Source: an uncultured Actinoplanes sp. (GTDB lineage Bacteria > Actinomycetota > Actinomycetes > Mycobacteriales > Micromonosporaceae). Taken from it: 46,344 nt of DNA. The stretch lies in contig NZ_CAKUCL010000031.1 in the NCBI RefSeq assembly GCF_934643405.1, positions 1 through 46,344 of the forward strand. Reading direction: 5' to 3'. Shown here piece by piece: positions 22,551 through 30,082 of the stretch. Made by a program: the position numbers and the translations under genes. Within the stretch, counting starts at the first letter, position 1. The number at the start of each line of letters is the position of its first letter. The notes beneath the pieces were generated by a model. It was not told where the DNA came from, did not search any database, and saw only the letters and a program-made list of their open reading frames with translations.

Positions 22551-23744
22551 TCAGGGGTGGGTGGAAGTCGGCGCGTACGGCTTCAGAGTTATCGCGTCCG
22601 CCTTGCTGAACTGCTTCTCCAGCAGGCTCTTCATCGGCCGGTGGGTCATCGACCGCATCGACAGCGCGCGCATCTTGATCATGAAAGCGGATTTCGGGGC
22701 GAACGCGGCGACTCCGCCCGGGGGCAGCCGGGAGCCGTCCTGGACGTACGCCGCCATCCGCGTCTGGTACTCGGCGAAGGCCGCGGCCGGCCCGAGCCCG
22801 GTGGCGAGTTCGCCGGCCAGGACGTACGCGCCGACCAGGCTCATGCTCGTGCCCATCCCGGCCAGCGGGGAGCCGCAGTAGCCGGCGTCGCCCAGCAGCA
22901 CCACCCGGCCCCGGTGCCAGCGTGGCACCCGCACCGCGGTGATCGCGTCGAAGTAGAAGTCCGGGGCGTCCGGCATGGCCGCGAGCAGCGACGGCACCTT
23001 CCACCCGGCCCCGGCCAGGCGCTCGGCGAGCAGACGCATCTGCGCGGGGCGGTCCAGCCGCTCGTCGTCCGGCAGCACGCCGCGGAAGCTGAGACTCGCC
23101 TTGGCCGTCCCGCCGCGCTCGGGCCGGAGCCCGGCCACCCGGCCGCCGGGAGCGTTGTACATCTGGAACCAGTTGTCCAGGTCGCCCGGGTCGGGGACGG
23201 TGAAGTACGACGTGTAGGCGCCCAGATGCCGGACGTACGACGCGTCCGGGCCGAAGGCCAGCCGCCGGACCGCCGAGCGGACGCCGTCGGCGCCGACCAC
23301 GATGTCGAAACGGCCGCGGTCACCGGAGGCGAAGCGCACCGAGACGCCCGAGTCGTCCTGGTCCAGTTCGACGATCCGGTCGGCGAACCGATAGGCCGCG
23401 CCGGTGGTCGCCTCGAACAGGATCCGCGCGAGGTCGCCGCGGGAGATCTCGATCTCGGCGACGATGCCCTCGCCGCCGAACAGGGTGGCCGGCATCGACG
23501 CCAGGTGCCGCCCGCGGGAGTCGACCATCACCCAGCCGCGCTCGTCGACCCGGCCGGCCAGCACGGCCGGCATCAGGCCCATCGCCTCGACCACGTCGCG
23601 GGCCACCCCGCGGACGTCGACGGCGTGACCGCCCGGACGCGGTCCCGGCGCCCGCTCGACGACGGTGACGTCGGCGCCCGCCCGACCGAGCCAGTAGGCC
23701 AGCGCCGGGCCTGCGATCCCGCCACCGGAGATCAGAACACGCAT
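22551..23744 (-). CDS. FAD-dependent monooxygenase (PHBH/TetX-like)
   Basis: 397 residues of the group A flavin monooxygenase fold. The N-terminal VLISGGGIAGPALAYWLG has the FAD GxGxxG at 7-12, and E30 in VVERA binds ribose. The DG motif VVGADGVRSAVR is at about 149-160. The GD motif VVLLGDAGYCGSPLAGMGTS is at 281-300. Such enzymes hydroxylate aromatic or polyketide-like substrates and can inactivate antibiotics such as tetracycline or rifampicin; the substrate cannot be read here. It diverges from the GntR-TetR regulator, which likely represses it. Confidence 0.9.
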   Translation of the reverse strand: MRVLISGGGIAGPALAYWLGRAGADVTVVERAPGPRPGGHAVDVRGVARDVVEAMGLMPAVLAGRVDERGWVMVDSRGRHLASMPATLFGGEGIVAEIEISRGDLARILFEATTGAAYRFADRIVELDQDDSGVSVRFASGDRGRFDIVVGADGVRSAVRRLAFGPDASYVRHLGAYTSYFTVPDPGDLDNWFQMYNAPGGRVAGLRPERGGTAKASLSFRGVLPDDERLDRPAQMRLLAERLAGAGWKVPSLLAAMPDAPDFYFDAITAVRVPRWHRGRVVLLGDAGYCGSPLAGMGTSMSLVGAYVLAGELATGLGPAAAFAEYQTRMAAYVQDGSRLPPGGVAAFAPKSAFMIKMRALSMRSMTHRPMKSLLEKQFSKADAITLKPYAPTSTHP

Positions 23745-23821
23745 CTCGATTCCCCTTCGCGTACGTTGTACATCGACGTACTAGGGAGCGTAGGAACGCG
23801 TTCTAGCAGCGCGCAAACTGC

Positions 23822-23864
23822 ACTAGTACGGTGACGTCGAAGGCGCCTGGTGTACTAGTACGGT
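23822..23864. promoter_or_regulatory. Direct repeats of ACTAGTACGGT, probable operator
   Basis: Identical 11-base copies at 23822-23832 and 23854-23864, centres 32 bases (three helical turns) apart. The second lies inside the perfect palindrome GTACTAGTAC (23852-23861), and a partial copy GTACTAGG occurs at 23776-23783. All lie in the divergent promoter of the monooxygenase and regulator genes. Confidence 0.55.
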
Positions 23865-23871
23865 AGGAACC

Positions 23872-24765
23872 GTGGCCGAGGAGACACCGCCCTACAAGCG
23901 GATCGTGGCGGAGGTCCGCGCCCGCATCGAGGCCGGCGACCTGCGGCCCGGCGACCGCATCCCGTCGGCCCGCGCGATCACCAAGGAGTGGGGCGTCGCC
24001 ATCGCCACCGCGATCAAGGCGCACGCCGCCCTGCGCGAGGAGGGCCTGACCATCGGCCGCCCCGGCGTCGGCACGGTGGTGGCCGGCCCGGCCCCGCGCC
24101 ACGAGCATGAGCTCACCCTCGACCGCATCGTCCGCACCGCCATCACGATCGCCGACAGCGAGGGCGTGGCCGAGCTGACCATGCGCCGCATCGCGGCCAC
24201 GCTGGGAGTGGCGACGATGTCGCTGTACCGGCACGTGCCGAGCCGCGACCATCTCATCCACGCGATGATCGACGCGGCGTTCGACGACATCCGGGTACCG
24301 CCGGAACCGAACGCCGACTGGCGGCGCAGCCTGCAGCTGTGCGCCCGGCTGGAGTGGGCGCTGTTCCAGCGTCACCCGTGGCTGGGGCCGACGATGTCGA
24401 TCACCCGGCCGCAGCTCGCGCCCAACGCCATGCGCCTCAGCGAGTGGGTGATGGCCGCGTTCGACGGCACCGCGCTCACCATGGGTGAACGCATGTACAT
24501 CCAGATCCTCTTCTTCAGCTTCGTCCGCGGCATCGCCAGCGCCCTGGAACCGGAGGCGGCCGCCGTCCAGGAGAGCGGGCTGACCAACGATCAGTGGATG
24601 GAGACGCAGACGGCGGCGTTCCTGCAGCTCATGGACGGCGGCCGGCTGCCGCGCTTCCACGAGCTGACCACCGGCGGCTTCGACTTCAGCCTCGATCAGC
24701 TCTTCGAGTTCGGGCTGGCCCGCCTGCTCGACGGCCTGCAGCTCTTCGTCGACGCGCGGACGTGA
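23872..24765 (+). CDS. GntR-TetR hybrid transcriptional regulator
   Basis: 297 residues with two DNA-binding modules. Residues about 5-70 form a GntR winged helix (YKRIVAEVRARIEAGDLRPGDRIPS, then ITKEWGVAIATAIKAHAALREEGL). Residues about 85-130 form a TetR helix-turn-helix (IVRTAITIADSEGVAELTMRRIAATLGVATMSLYRHVPSRDHL), followed by a TetR_C-type ligand-binding domain to the end. This fusion recurs in actinobacteria. The start is GTG, 8 bases after the operator-like repeats, so transcription may be leaderless or short-leadered. It probably represses the divergent FAD monooxygenase. Confidence 0.9.
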   Translation: MAEETPPYKRIVAEVRARIEAGDLRPGDRIPSARAITKEWGVAIATAIKAHAALREEGLTIGRPGVGTVVAGPAPRHEHELTLDRIVRTAITIADSEGVAELTMRRIAATLGVATMSLYRHVPSRDHLIHAMIDAAFDDIRVPPEPNADWRRSLQLCARLEWALFQRHPWLGPTMSITRPQLAPNAMRLSEWVMAAFDGTALTMGERMYIQILFFSFVRGIASALEPEAAAVQESGLTNDQWMETQTAAFLQLMDGGRLPRFHELTTGGFDFSLDQLFEFGLARLLDGLQLFVDART

Positions 24766-24768
24766 GGC

Positions 24769-25683
24769 TCAGGGTCCGACGATGAGCACGACCTTCCCGC
24801 GCCCGTGGCCCGACTCGACCGCCGCGTGCGCGGCCACCACGTCGGCCAGCGGATACGCCCGGATCGGCATGGTCACCACGCCGCGCGCGGCCAGCTCGAC
24901 GACCTCGGCGAGTCGCTGCGGGCTGCGGCCGGCGCGGACCACGCGGGTCCCGTGCGCGGCCGCGGTCCGGTCGTCGACGATCGTGCCGATCCGGCCGGCC
25001 GGGATGCCGAGCTCCACCGACTGCCCGATGGCGGCGCCGCCGATCGCGTCCAGGGCCACCGTCGGCGGCGACGGGGCAACACCGCGTACGGCGTCCACGA
25101 GCCCAGCCCCGTACGCGACCGGGATCGCCCCGAGTTCCCGCAGGTAGTCATGGTTGGCCGGGCTCGCGGTCCCGATCACTGTCGCGCCCGCGAGCCGCGC
25201 CAGCTGCACCGCCACCGTGCCGACACTGCCGGCCGCCGCATGCACCACCAGCACGTCCCCCGGCCCCACCCCGAGTTCCCGCAGCGCCCCGCCGGCCGTC
25301 TGCGACGCCGCCACCAGCCCCGCCGCGGCCGGGAAATCCAGACCATCCGGCTTGCGTACGGCGTTCTCCGCCGCCACACACACCATCGACGCCTGCCCGT
25401 TCAGCATCGTCGAGCCGAGCACCGCGTCCCCGACCGCCAGGCCGTGTCCCTCGGCGCCCGGCCCCAGCTCGTCGATCACCCCGGCGTACTCCTGCCCGAT
25501 CGTCTGCGGGAACGTGGCCTTGACCCAGGGCATCGTCCCGCGCCGCACCGCCACGTCGAAGGGCTGCACCCCGGCGGCGCGCACCCGGACGCGTACCTCA
25601 CCGGGCTTCGGTCCGGGATCGGGCAACTCGGCGAGCCGGAGGACGTCGGGGGGTCCGAAGCGGTCGAACACGGCAGCTCTCAT
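24769..25683 (-). CDS. Zinc-independent quinone oxidoreductase / MDR-family alcohol dehydrogenase
   Basis: 304 residues of the medium-chain dehydrogenase fold. MRAAVFDRFGPPDVLRL and the PKPGEVRVRVRAAGVQPFDVAVRRG segment are classical QOR features. The NADPH site VVHAAAGSVGTVAVQLARLAGA lies near 145-165. The structural zinc cysteines are absent. I start at the ATG at 25683; a TTG further upstream is less likely. It probably reduces quinones or enones with NADPH. It is convergent with the GntR-TetR gene (3-base gap) and divergent from the methyltransferase. Confidence 0.9.
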   Translation of the reverse strand: MRAAVFDRFGPPDVLRLAELPDPGPKPGEVRVRVRAAGVQPFDVAVRRGTMPWVKATFPQTIGQEYAGVIDELGPGAEGHGLAVGDAVLGSTMLNGQASMVCVAAENAVRKPDGLDFPAAAGLVAASQTAGGALRELGVGPGDVLVVHAAAGSVGTVAVQLARLAGATVIGTASPANHDYLRELGAIPVAYGAGLVDAVRGVAPSPPTVALDAIGGAAIGQSVELGIPAGRIGTIVDDRTAAAHGTRVVRAGRSPQRLAEVVELAARGVVTMPIRAYPLADVVAAHAAVESGHGRGKVVLIVGP

Positions 25684-25745
25684 GGGGTGACTTTGCAAGC
25701 TGAAGCGCGGTTCAAGTCAAGGGCGAACGGGCGCATGGTGGTCGC

Positions 25746-26789
25746 ATGACGACTGACGCACAAGCACTGGCCGGGCGCCTGCTGACCGCCTTGATCGGCG
25801 CCGCCGAACTGTTCACCGTCGAAGTGGGCCGGGATCTCGGCCTCTACGCCGCCCTGCGCGACAAGCCCGGAACCGCCTCGGGACTGGCCGAGGCGACCGG
25901 GATCGACGAACGATACGCCCGCGAATGGCTCGAACAACAGGCCGCCGCGGGTTTCCTGCGTGCCGACGACGGCGTGTTCGCGCTGGCCGACGGCGTGGCG
26001 GAGGTCCTGCTGGACGAGGGCGGGCCGGACTATCTCGGCACGGCCGGCGAGTTCGCGGTGGGGCTGGGCCTGGTCACTCCGCGCGTGGTCGAGGCCTTCC
26101 GCTCGGGCGAGGGCATCCCGTACGCGGACTACGGCCGGTACATCCGGCACGGGATCGCCGCCTTCAACCGCCCGATGTTCGCGCATCTGCTCACCACGCA
26201 ATGGCTGCCGGCCGTACCGGAGATCGAGTCTCGCCTGCGGGCGACGCCGCCCGCCCGGGTGCTGGACCTGGGGTGCGGCACCGGCCAGTCCACCATCGCG
26301 ATGGCCCTGGCGTATCCGCCGATCACGGTCACCGGCATCGACCTGGACGAGTCGTCGATCTCCGAGGCTCGCACCGCCGCCGCGTCCGCCGGCGTGACCG
26401 ACCGCGTGTCCTTCGAGGTGACCGACGCGGCGAGGGTGACCGGCGACTACGACCTGATCACCATCTTCGAGGCGCTGCACGACATGGGCGACCCGGTCGG
26501 GGTCCTGAAGAACGCGCACGCTCGACTGACCCCGACCGGGAGCGTCTTCATCGGCGACGAGCGCGTCGAGGACGAGTTCACCGCCCCCGCCGGCGAGATC
26601 GAGCGCATGCAGTACGCGTTCAGCGTGCTGCACTGCCTACCGGCGACCAGGGCGGAGAACCCGGTCATCGCCAACGGCACGGTGCTGCGCGCCCCGACCC
26701 TGATGAGCTGGGCGCGCAGCGCGGGCTTCGACTCCCCGTCGGTCCTGCCGATCCCCAACGACTTCTGGCGGTTCTACCACCTCAAGTGA
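25746..26789 (+). CDS. Class I SAM-dependent methyltransferase with N-terminal winged helix
   Basis: 347 residues. The N-terminal helical/winged-helix part (about 1-90) has LGLYAALRDKPGTASGLAEATGIDERYAREWLEQQAA, as in small-molecule O-methyltransferase-like proteins. SAM motif I VLDLGCGTGQST lies near 172-183, with GIDLDESSI as the acidic strand-2 end and TIFEALHDMGDP as motif post-II. The acceptor is unknown; such genes often belong to stress or natural-product metabolism. The ATG follows a weak GGGCG Shine-Dalgarno. Confidence 0.88.
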   Translation: MTTDAQALAGRLLTALIGAAELFTVEVGRDLGLYAALRDKPGTASGLAEATGIDERYAREWLEQQAAAGFLRADDGVFALADGVAEVLLDEGGPDYLGTAGEFAVGLGLVTPRVVEAFRSGEGIPYADYGRYIRHGIAAFNRPMFAHLLTTQWLPAVPEIESRLRATPPARVLDLGCGTGQSTIAMALAYPPITVTGIDLDESSISEARTAAASAGVTDRVSFEVTDAARVTGDYDLITIFEALHDMGDPVGVLKNAHARLTPTGSVFIGDERVEDEFTAPAGEIERMQYAFSVLHCLPATRAENPVIANGTVLRAPTLMSWARSAGFDSPSVLPIPNDFWRFYHLK

Positions 26790-27155
26790 TCAGCTCTTCA
26801 GGCAGATGTCGAAGGGGTGGCCGCCCGGGTCGAGCAGCACCCGCCAGCGGTCCGGCGACGGCTGCTCCGAGGGCTTGGTGGCGCCCAGGGCCAGCGCCTC
26901 GGACTCGGCCTTGTCCAGATCGTCGACGTAGAAGTCGAGGTGGTAGCGCTTCGGAGCGGTCTCCTGCGGCCAGCCCGGCGCCGAGTAGCCGGGCACCTGG
27001 CCGAAGCCGATGCTGGTGGAGCCGTCGCCGATCATGGCGTAGGCGTCCTCACTGTGCAGCACGTCCCAGCCGAGCACCGCGGCGTAGAACCGGGCCAGGG
27101 CCGCCGGATCCTGCGCGTCCAGGTTGATCATTGCCAGTCTCGCGAATCCCGTCAT
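26790..27155 (-). CDS. VOC (glyoxalase-like) family protein
   Basis: 121 residues of the vicinal oxygen chelate fold. LAMINLDAQDPAALARFYAAVLGWDVL is the family's N-terminal module, PKRYHLDFYVDDLDKAESEALALGATK the middle, and VLLDPGGHPFDICL the end with metal-binding candidates. Function within the superfamily is open (dioxygenase, glyoxalase, resistance protein). I start at the ATG at 27155, preceded by GGAAGGA at 9 bases; a longer frame to 27185 is less likely. Its Shine-Dalgarno lies inside a palindrome. The same VOC family is represented by the broken gene at 8508-8692. Confidence 0.88.
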   Translation of the reverse strand: MTGFARLAMINLDAQDPAALARFYAAVLGWDVLHSEDAYAMIGDGSTSIGFGQVPGYSAPGWPQETAPKRYHLDFYVDDLDKAESEALALGATKPSEQPSPDRWRVLLDPGGHPFDICLKS

Positions 27156-27164
27156 GACGACGAT

Positions 27165-27195
27165 CCTTCCCGGGAAGGCTGACACCTTCTGTCAG
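27165..27195 (-). promoter_or_regulatory. Two adjacent dyads ahead of the VOC gene
   Basis: A perfect 14-base palindrome CCTTCCCGGGAAGG (27165-27178) abuts a 6-base stem CTGACA / TGTCAG with a 5-base loop (27179-27195). In the minus-strand mRNA the first would pair the Shine-Dalgarno GGAAGG with CCTTC. The second follows immediately after the amidase stop and may contribute to its termination. Confidence 0.5.
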
Positions 27196-29247
27196 TTATT
27201 TCAGGAAGATCAGTCCGTCCAGCACCACGCCGGGCGTAGCGACCTCCACCCGTACGGTGTGGGTCCCGCTCGTGGCCCAGGAGCGTGACCAGACCGCCTG
27301 CCGGTAGAGCGTCGCCGGCGACCGCAGATCGACGACGCCCTGGTCCCGGCCGTCGACCGAGACGCGCACCGAACCGCTCTGCGCGCCCCGGCCCACCGCC
27401 AGCGCCGCCGATCGCCCGGTGAAGGTCCACGTCGCCGACGCGCCGGCCGTGGTCGCGCCGAGGGCGGCGCCGCCGAGATATGCCGGGTTGCGCAGCACCC
27501 GCCACCGGCCCGCCCGCTGCGCCGCGCCCTCCACGACGACCATGGGCGTCCGCGTCACCGACGCGTTCACGGCGTTGCCGGACCGGTCGACCGCGCGCAG
27601 CACGAACGTGGTCGGCACCGCGGGCGGGACGGTGCCGTTGCGGCCGGTCGCCGTCGTGCCCAGGTCGACCGCGGTGGGCCGCACCAGCCCGACCGAGGAC
27701 AGGCCGTTGACGTCCGAGGCCGCCCAGGTCAACCGGATCGGCACGGTCCCGTTCAGGGAACCGGGGCGCAGCACCACGTCCGGCGAGGTGGTGAACACCG
27801 GCGCGTTCGGATCCGACACCACCTTGACCGTCGAGGTCGTCGAGCGCCCGGACAGGTGCAACGCCCGGACCGTCACGGTGTGCCCGCCCGGGGACAACCG
27901 CAATGCCGCCGTCCGGTGACCGCCGGGGGTGGCGAGCCGCAACGTGCCGTCGACCCAGACCTCGAACCGGTCGATCAACGCGCTCGGCGTGCCGACGGTC
28001 CACAGCGGCTTGATCAGGCCCTTGCTGAACAGCAGCCGCCCGTACCGCCGGCTCCCCAGCACCCGGGTGAGCCGGAAGCCGATCGGTCCCGCCCCGGCGA
28101 TCGCCCGGATCGCCGGCAGCTGCGCGTAGAGGGAGGTGCCCGGGCACTCGGTGCGGCCGGTGTCGCGATGCCCGGAGATGCGGTTCAGCACGACCCGCTG
28201 TCCCTTCGCGAACCGGTCGCTGCCTCCGGAGGTGAGCACGACACGGCCGTTCGGCGCGTGTCCGTACGCCCCCAGCTTGTAGGCGGCCACGGCGGCGATC
28301 GAGGTCCGGACCGTCCTCGACACCCCGATCGCGTCGTAGTTGCCGATCACCGCGATGGCGCTGGCGTTCGCGTTGAACCCGAGTGTGTGCGCGCCCAGCA
28401 CGGACCGGCCGACCCCGCCGGCCCGCCCTTCGAAGATCGTGCCGCACTTGTCGATCAGGAAGTTGTAGCCGATGTCGTCCCAGCCCCGGCTGCGGACCTG
28501 GTAGGCCTGGATGCCGCGGACGATGCCCGGCGACTGCGCGCAGCTGTAGCCGTTCCCGGAGGCCGTGTGGTGCACGAAGAAGACGTCGATCGGCCCGGTG
28601 TACTCGGGCGAGTCCTTCACGATCGACTCGTTGGCCCCCCATCCGGCCCGGGTCACCATCCGCGGCACGGGCCGGGCGGGCAGCGGCACCACCGCGCGCC
28701 GCGCCCCTCCCGGCGCCTGCCGCTCGGCGCCCGTCGATACCGGCTCCGCCCTCCGCCGGGCGATCGCCGGGCCGGGGGCGTCCGGGTTGATCAGGTCGAC
28801 CCGCACGCCGCCGGGCAGGCCCCGGCGGGCCCCGATGATCCGCGACTCGACCGCGTCCGCATCGCCCACCCAGAGCGGATCGGACGAGCCCCGCGTGCCC
28901 GGTCCGCCGCCGTCGGCCTCGAGGTTCTGCCAGGCGCTCCAGCGTCCCGACCCGGTCGACCGGGTCCGCACCTGGACGATCCCGTCGAGTCGGGCGCGCG
29001 GGTCGCTCCAGGTGACCCCGACCAGGCTGAACGGCGCCGTCGCGCGCGCCTTGCCCAGCCCGACCGTCTGCAGCTGTGGCGCGACGACCGTCGGCGGCGC
29101 TCCGGCGGCCGGTTCGCCGGCCAGAGCGCGGTCGGTGGGTGGCGCTCCGGCCGCCGGTTCGCCACCGGCCAGAACGAGCGCGAGCGTGGCGGCGGCGAGC
29201 TGACGCGAAGCCCGATTCCGGTGCACATGAACCCCCGTGGTCCGCAT
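27196..29247 (-). CDS. Secreted peptidoglycan recognition/N-acetylmuramoyl-L-alanine amidase
   Basis: 683 residues from the ATG at 29247. Residues about 15-36 form a signal peptide core (LAAATLALVLAGG) with AAGAP as a likely cleavage region. A beta-rich N-terminal part (about 55-160) precedes the PGRP/amidase_2 domain (about 195-385). Zinc ligands are seen as H226 in FFVHHTAS, H360 in SGHRDTG and C368 in ECPG. Ig-like (about 470-570) and a C-terminal beta-sandwich (about 580-683) follow. It should cleave the amide between muramic acid and the stem peptide outside the cell. The start is uncertain: GTG at 29265 or GTG at 29226 (ideal signal peptide) are alternatives. A short direct repeat GEPAAGAPPT lies in the N-terminus. 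Confidence 0.9.
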   Translation of the reverse strand: MRTTGVHVHRNRASRQLAAATLALVLAGGEPAAGAPPTDRALAGEPAAGAPPTVVAPQLQTVGLGKARATAPFSLVGVTWSDPRARLDGIVQVRTRSTGSGRWSAWQNLEADGGGPGTRGSSDPLWVGDADAVESRIIGARRGLPGGVRVDLINPDAPGPAIARRRAEPVSTGAERQAPGGARRAVVPLPARPVPRMVTRAGWGANESIVKDSPEYTGPIDVFFVHHTASGNGYSCAQSPGIVRGIQAYQVRSRGWDDIGYNFLIDKCGTIFEGRAGGVGRSVLGAHTLGFNANASAIAVIGNYDAIGVSRTVRTSIAAVAAYKLGAYGHAPNGRVVLTSGGSDRFAKGQRVVLNRISGHRDTGRTECPGTSLYAQLPAIRAIAGAGPIGFRLTRVLGSRRYGRLLFSKGLIKPLWTVGTPSALIDRFEVWVDGTLRLATPGGHRTAALRLSPGGHTVTVRALHLSGRSTTSTVKVVSDPNAPVFTTSPDVVLRPGSLNGTVPIRLTWAASDVNGLSSVGLVRPTAVDLGTTATGRNGTVPPAVPTTFVLRAVDRSGNAVNASVTRTPMVVVEGAAQRAGRWRVLRNPAYLGGAALGATTAGASATWTFTGRSAALAVGRGAQSGSVRVSVDGRDQGVVDLRSPATLYRQAVWSRSWATSGTHTVRVEVATPGVVLDGLIFLK

Positions 29248-29270
29248 TTGGTCGGCACGTGCCACCCTGC

Positions 29271-29288
29271 CGTGAAAAGTCCTTCACG
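29271..29288. promoter_or_regulatory. CGTGAA-N6-TTCACG dyad upstream of the amidase gene
   Basis: Perfect 6-base arms around AAGTCC, 6 bases from the earliest amidase start and in an AT-richer spot. Could be an operator or promoter-linked site; no regulator can be named. Confidence 0.3.
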
Positions 29289-29380
29289 TCCCGAAAATGC
29301 GAAACCTGGTCCGAGCCGTTCTCACACGCCCGCGAGGGTCACGATCGGCCTCCGCCGCCGATCCAGAGGTCATGCACCGG

Positions 29381-30031
29381 TCAACGTCGCGGTTCGCCGG
29401 CTGCCTGCCGGGCCTGGTCTATCAGGCCGGTGATCATCCAGGTGGCAATCCGGGTGAAGCTCGGGTCCCGGGCCGGGCCGCCCTCGGCGAGCACCGCCGC
29501 CACGTGCGGGAAGTCGCCGCTCGCCACCGCGGTCGTCAGCTGGGCGACCTGCTCCGACGTGGGCTGCTGCGGGCTCAGCTCGCCGGTCACGTAGGTCGCC
29601 ACGAAACCCGTCACCAAGGCGAGCACCTCCATGCGGGTCGGGCCGTCGAGCCCGGTCGGGGCCAGCGCCGCCAGACCCAGGTCCAGGTACGCCAGGGTGT
29701 TGCGGCCGGTCAGGCGCCGGTTGGGCAGCGCCGCCGGCAACCACGGGTGCGCCAGCATCAACGACCGCTGGGAGCCGGCCAGCGCGACCATGTCCGCCCG
29801 CCAGTCCCCGGTCAACGCGACCGGCGGGGCGTCCGCGCCCACCCGGTCCACCATCAGGTCGAGCAGGCGGTCCTTGTCCGGCACGTACGTGTACAGCGAC
29901 ATCGCGCCGGCGCCGATCTCGGTCGCGATCCGGCGCATGGTCACCGCGGCCAGGCCTTCGGCGTCGGCGAGCCGGATCGCGGCCTCGACGACCTGCTCCC
30001 GGGTGTGCGCCGGCGGGCGTCCGCGAGCCAT
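29381..30031 (-). CDS. TetR-family transcriptional regulator
   Basis: 216 residues. The N-terminal helix-turn-helix (about 8-55) has REQVVEAAIRLADAEGLAAVTMRRIATEIGAGAMSLYTYVPDKDRLL; the rest is a TetR_C ligand-binding domain. AGGAGG lies 5-6 bases before the ATG. It diverges from the CocE-type hydrolase gene with only 51 bases between, so it most likely regulates that gene and itself. The ligand is unknown. Confidence 0.93.
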   Translation of the reverse strand: MARGRPPAHTREQVVEAAIRLADAEGLAAVTMRRIATEIGAGAMSLYTYVPDKDRLLDLMVDRVGADAPPVALTGDWRADMVALAGSQRSLMLAHPWLPAALPNRRLTGRNTLAYLDLGLAALAPTGLDGPTRMEVLALVTGFVATYVTGELSPQQPTSEQVAQLTTAVASGDFPHVAAVLAEGGPARDPSFTRIATWMITGLIDQARQAAGEPRR

Positions 30032-30055
30032 GGAAACCTCCTGCTAGTATTTTTG

Positions 30056-30066
30056 GTACGGCGTAC
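30056..30066. promoter_or_regulatory. GTACG-G-CGTAC palindrome in the TetR/hydrolase intergenic region
   Basis: Perfect 5-base arms around one central base, placed midway between the two divergent starts. A candidate half or core of the TetR operator. GTAC-rich palindromes also occur by chance in this genome, which weakens the call. Confidence 0.3.
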
Positions 30067-30082
30067 GGGAAAGGGGTTTGGC

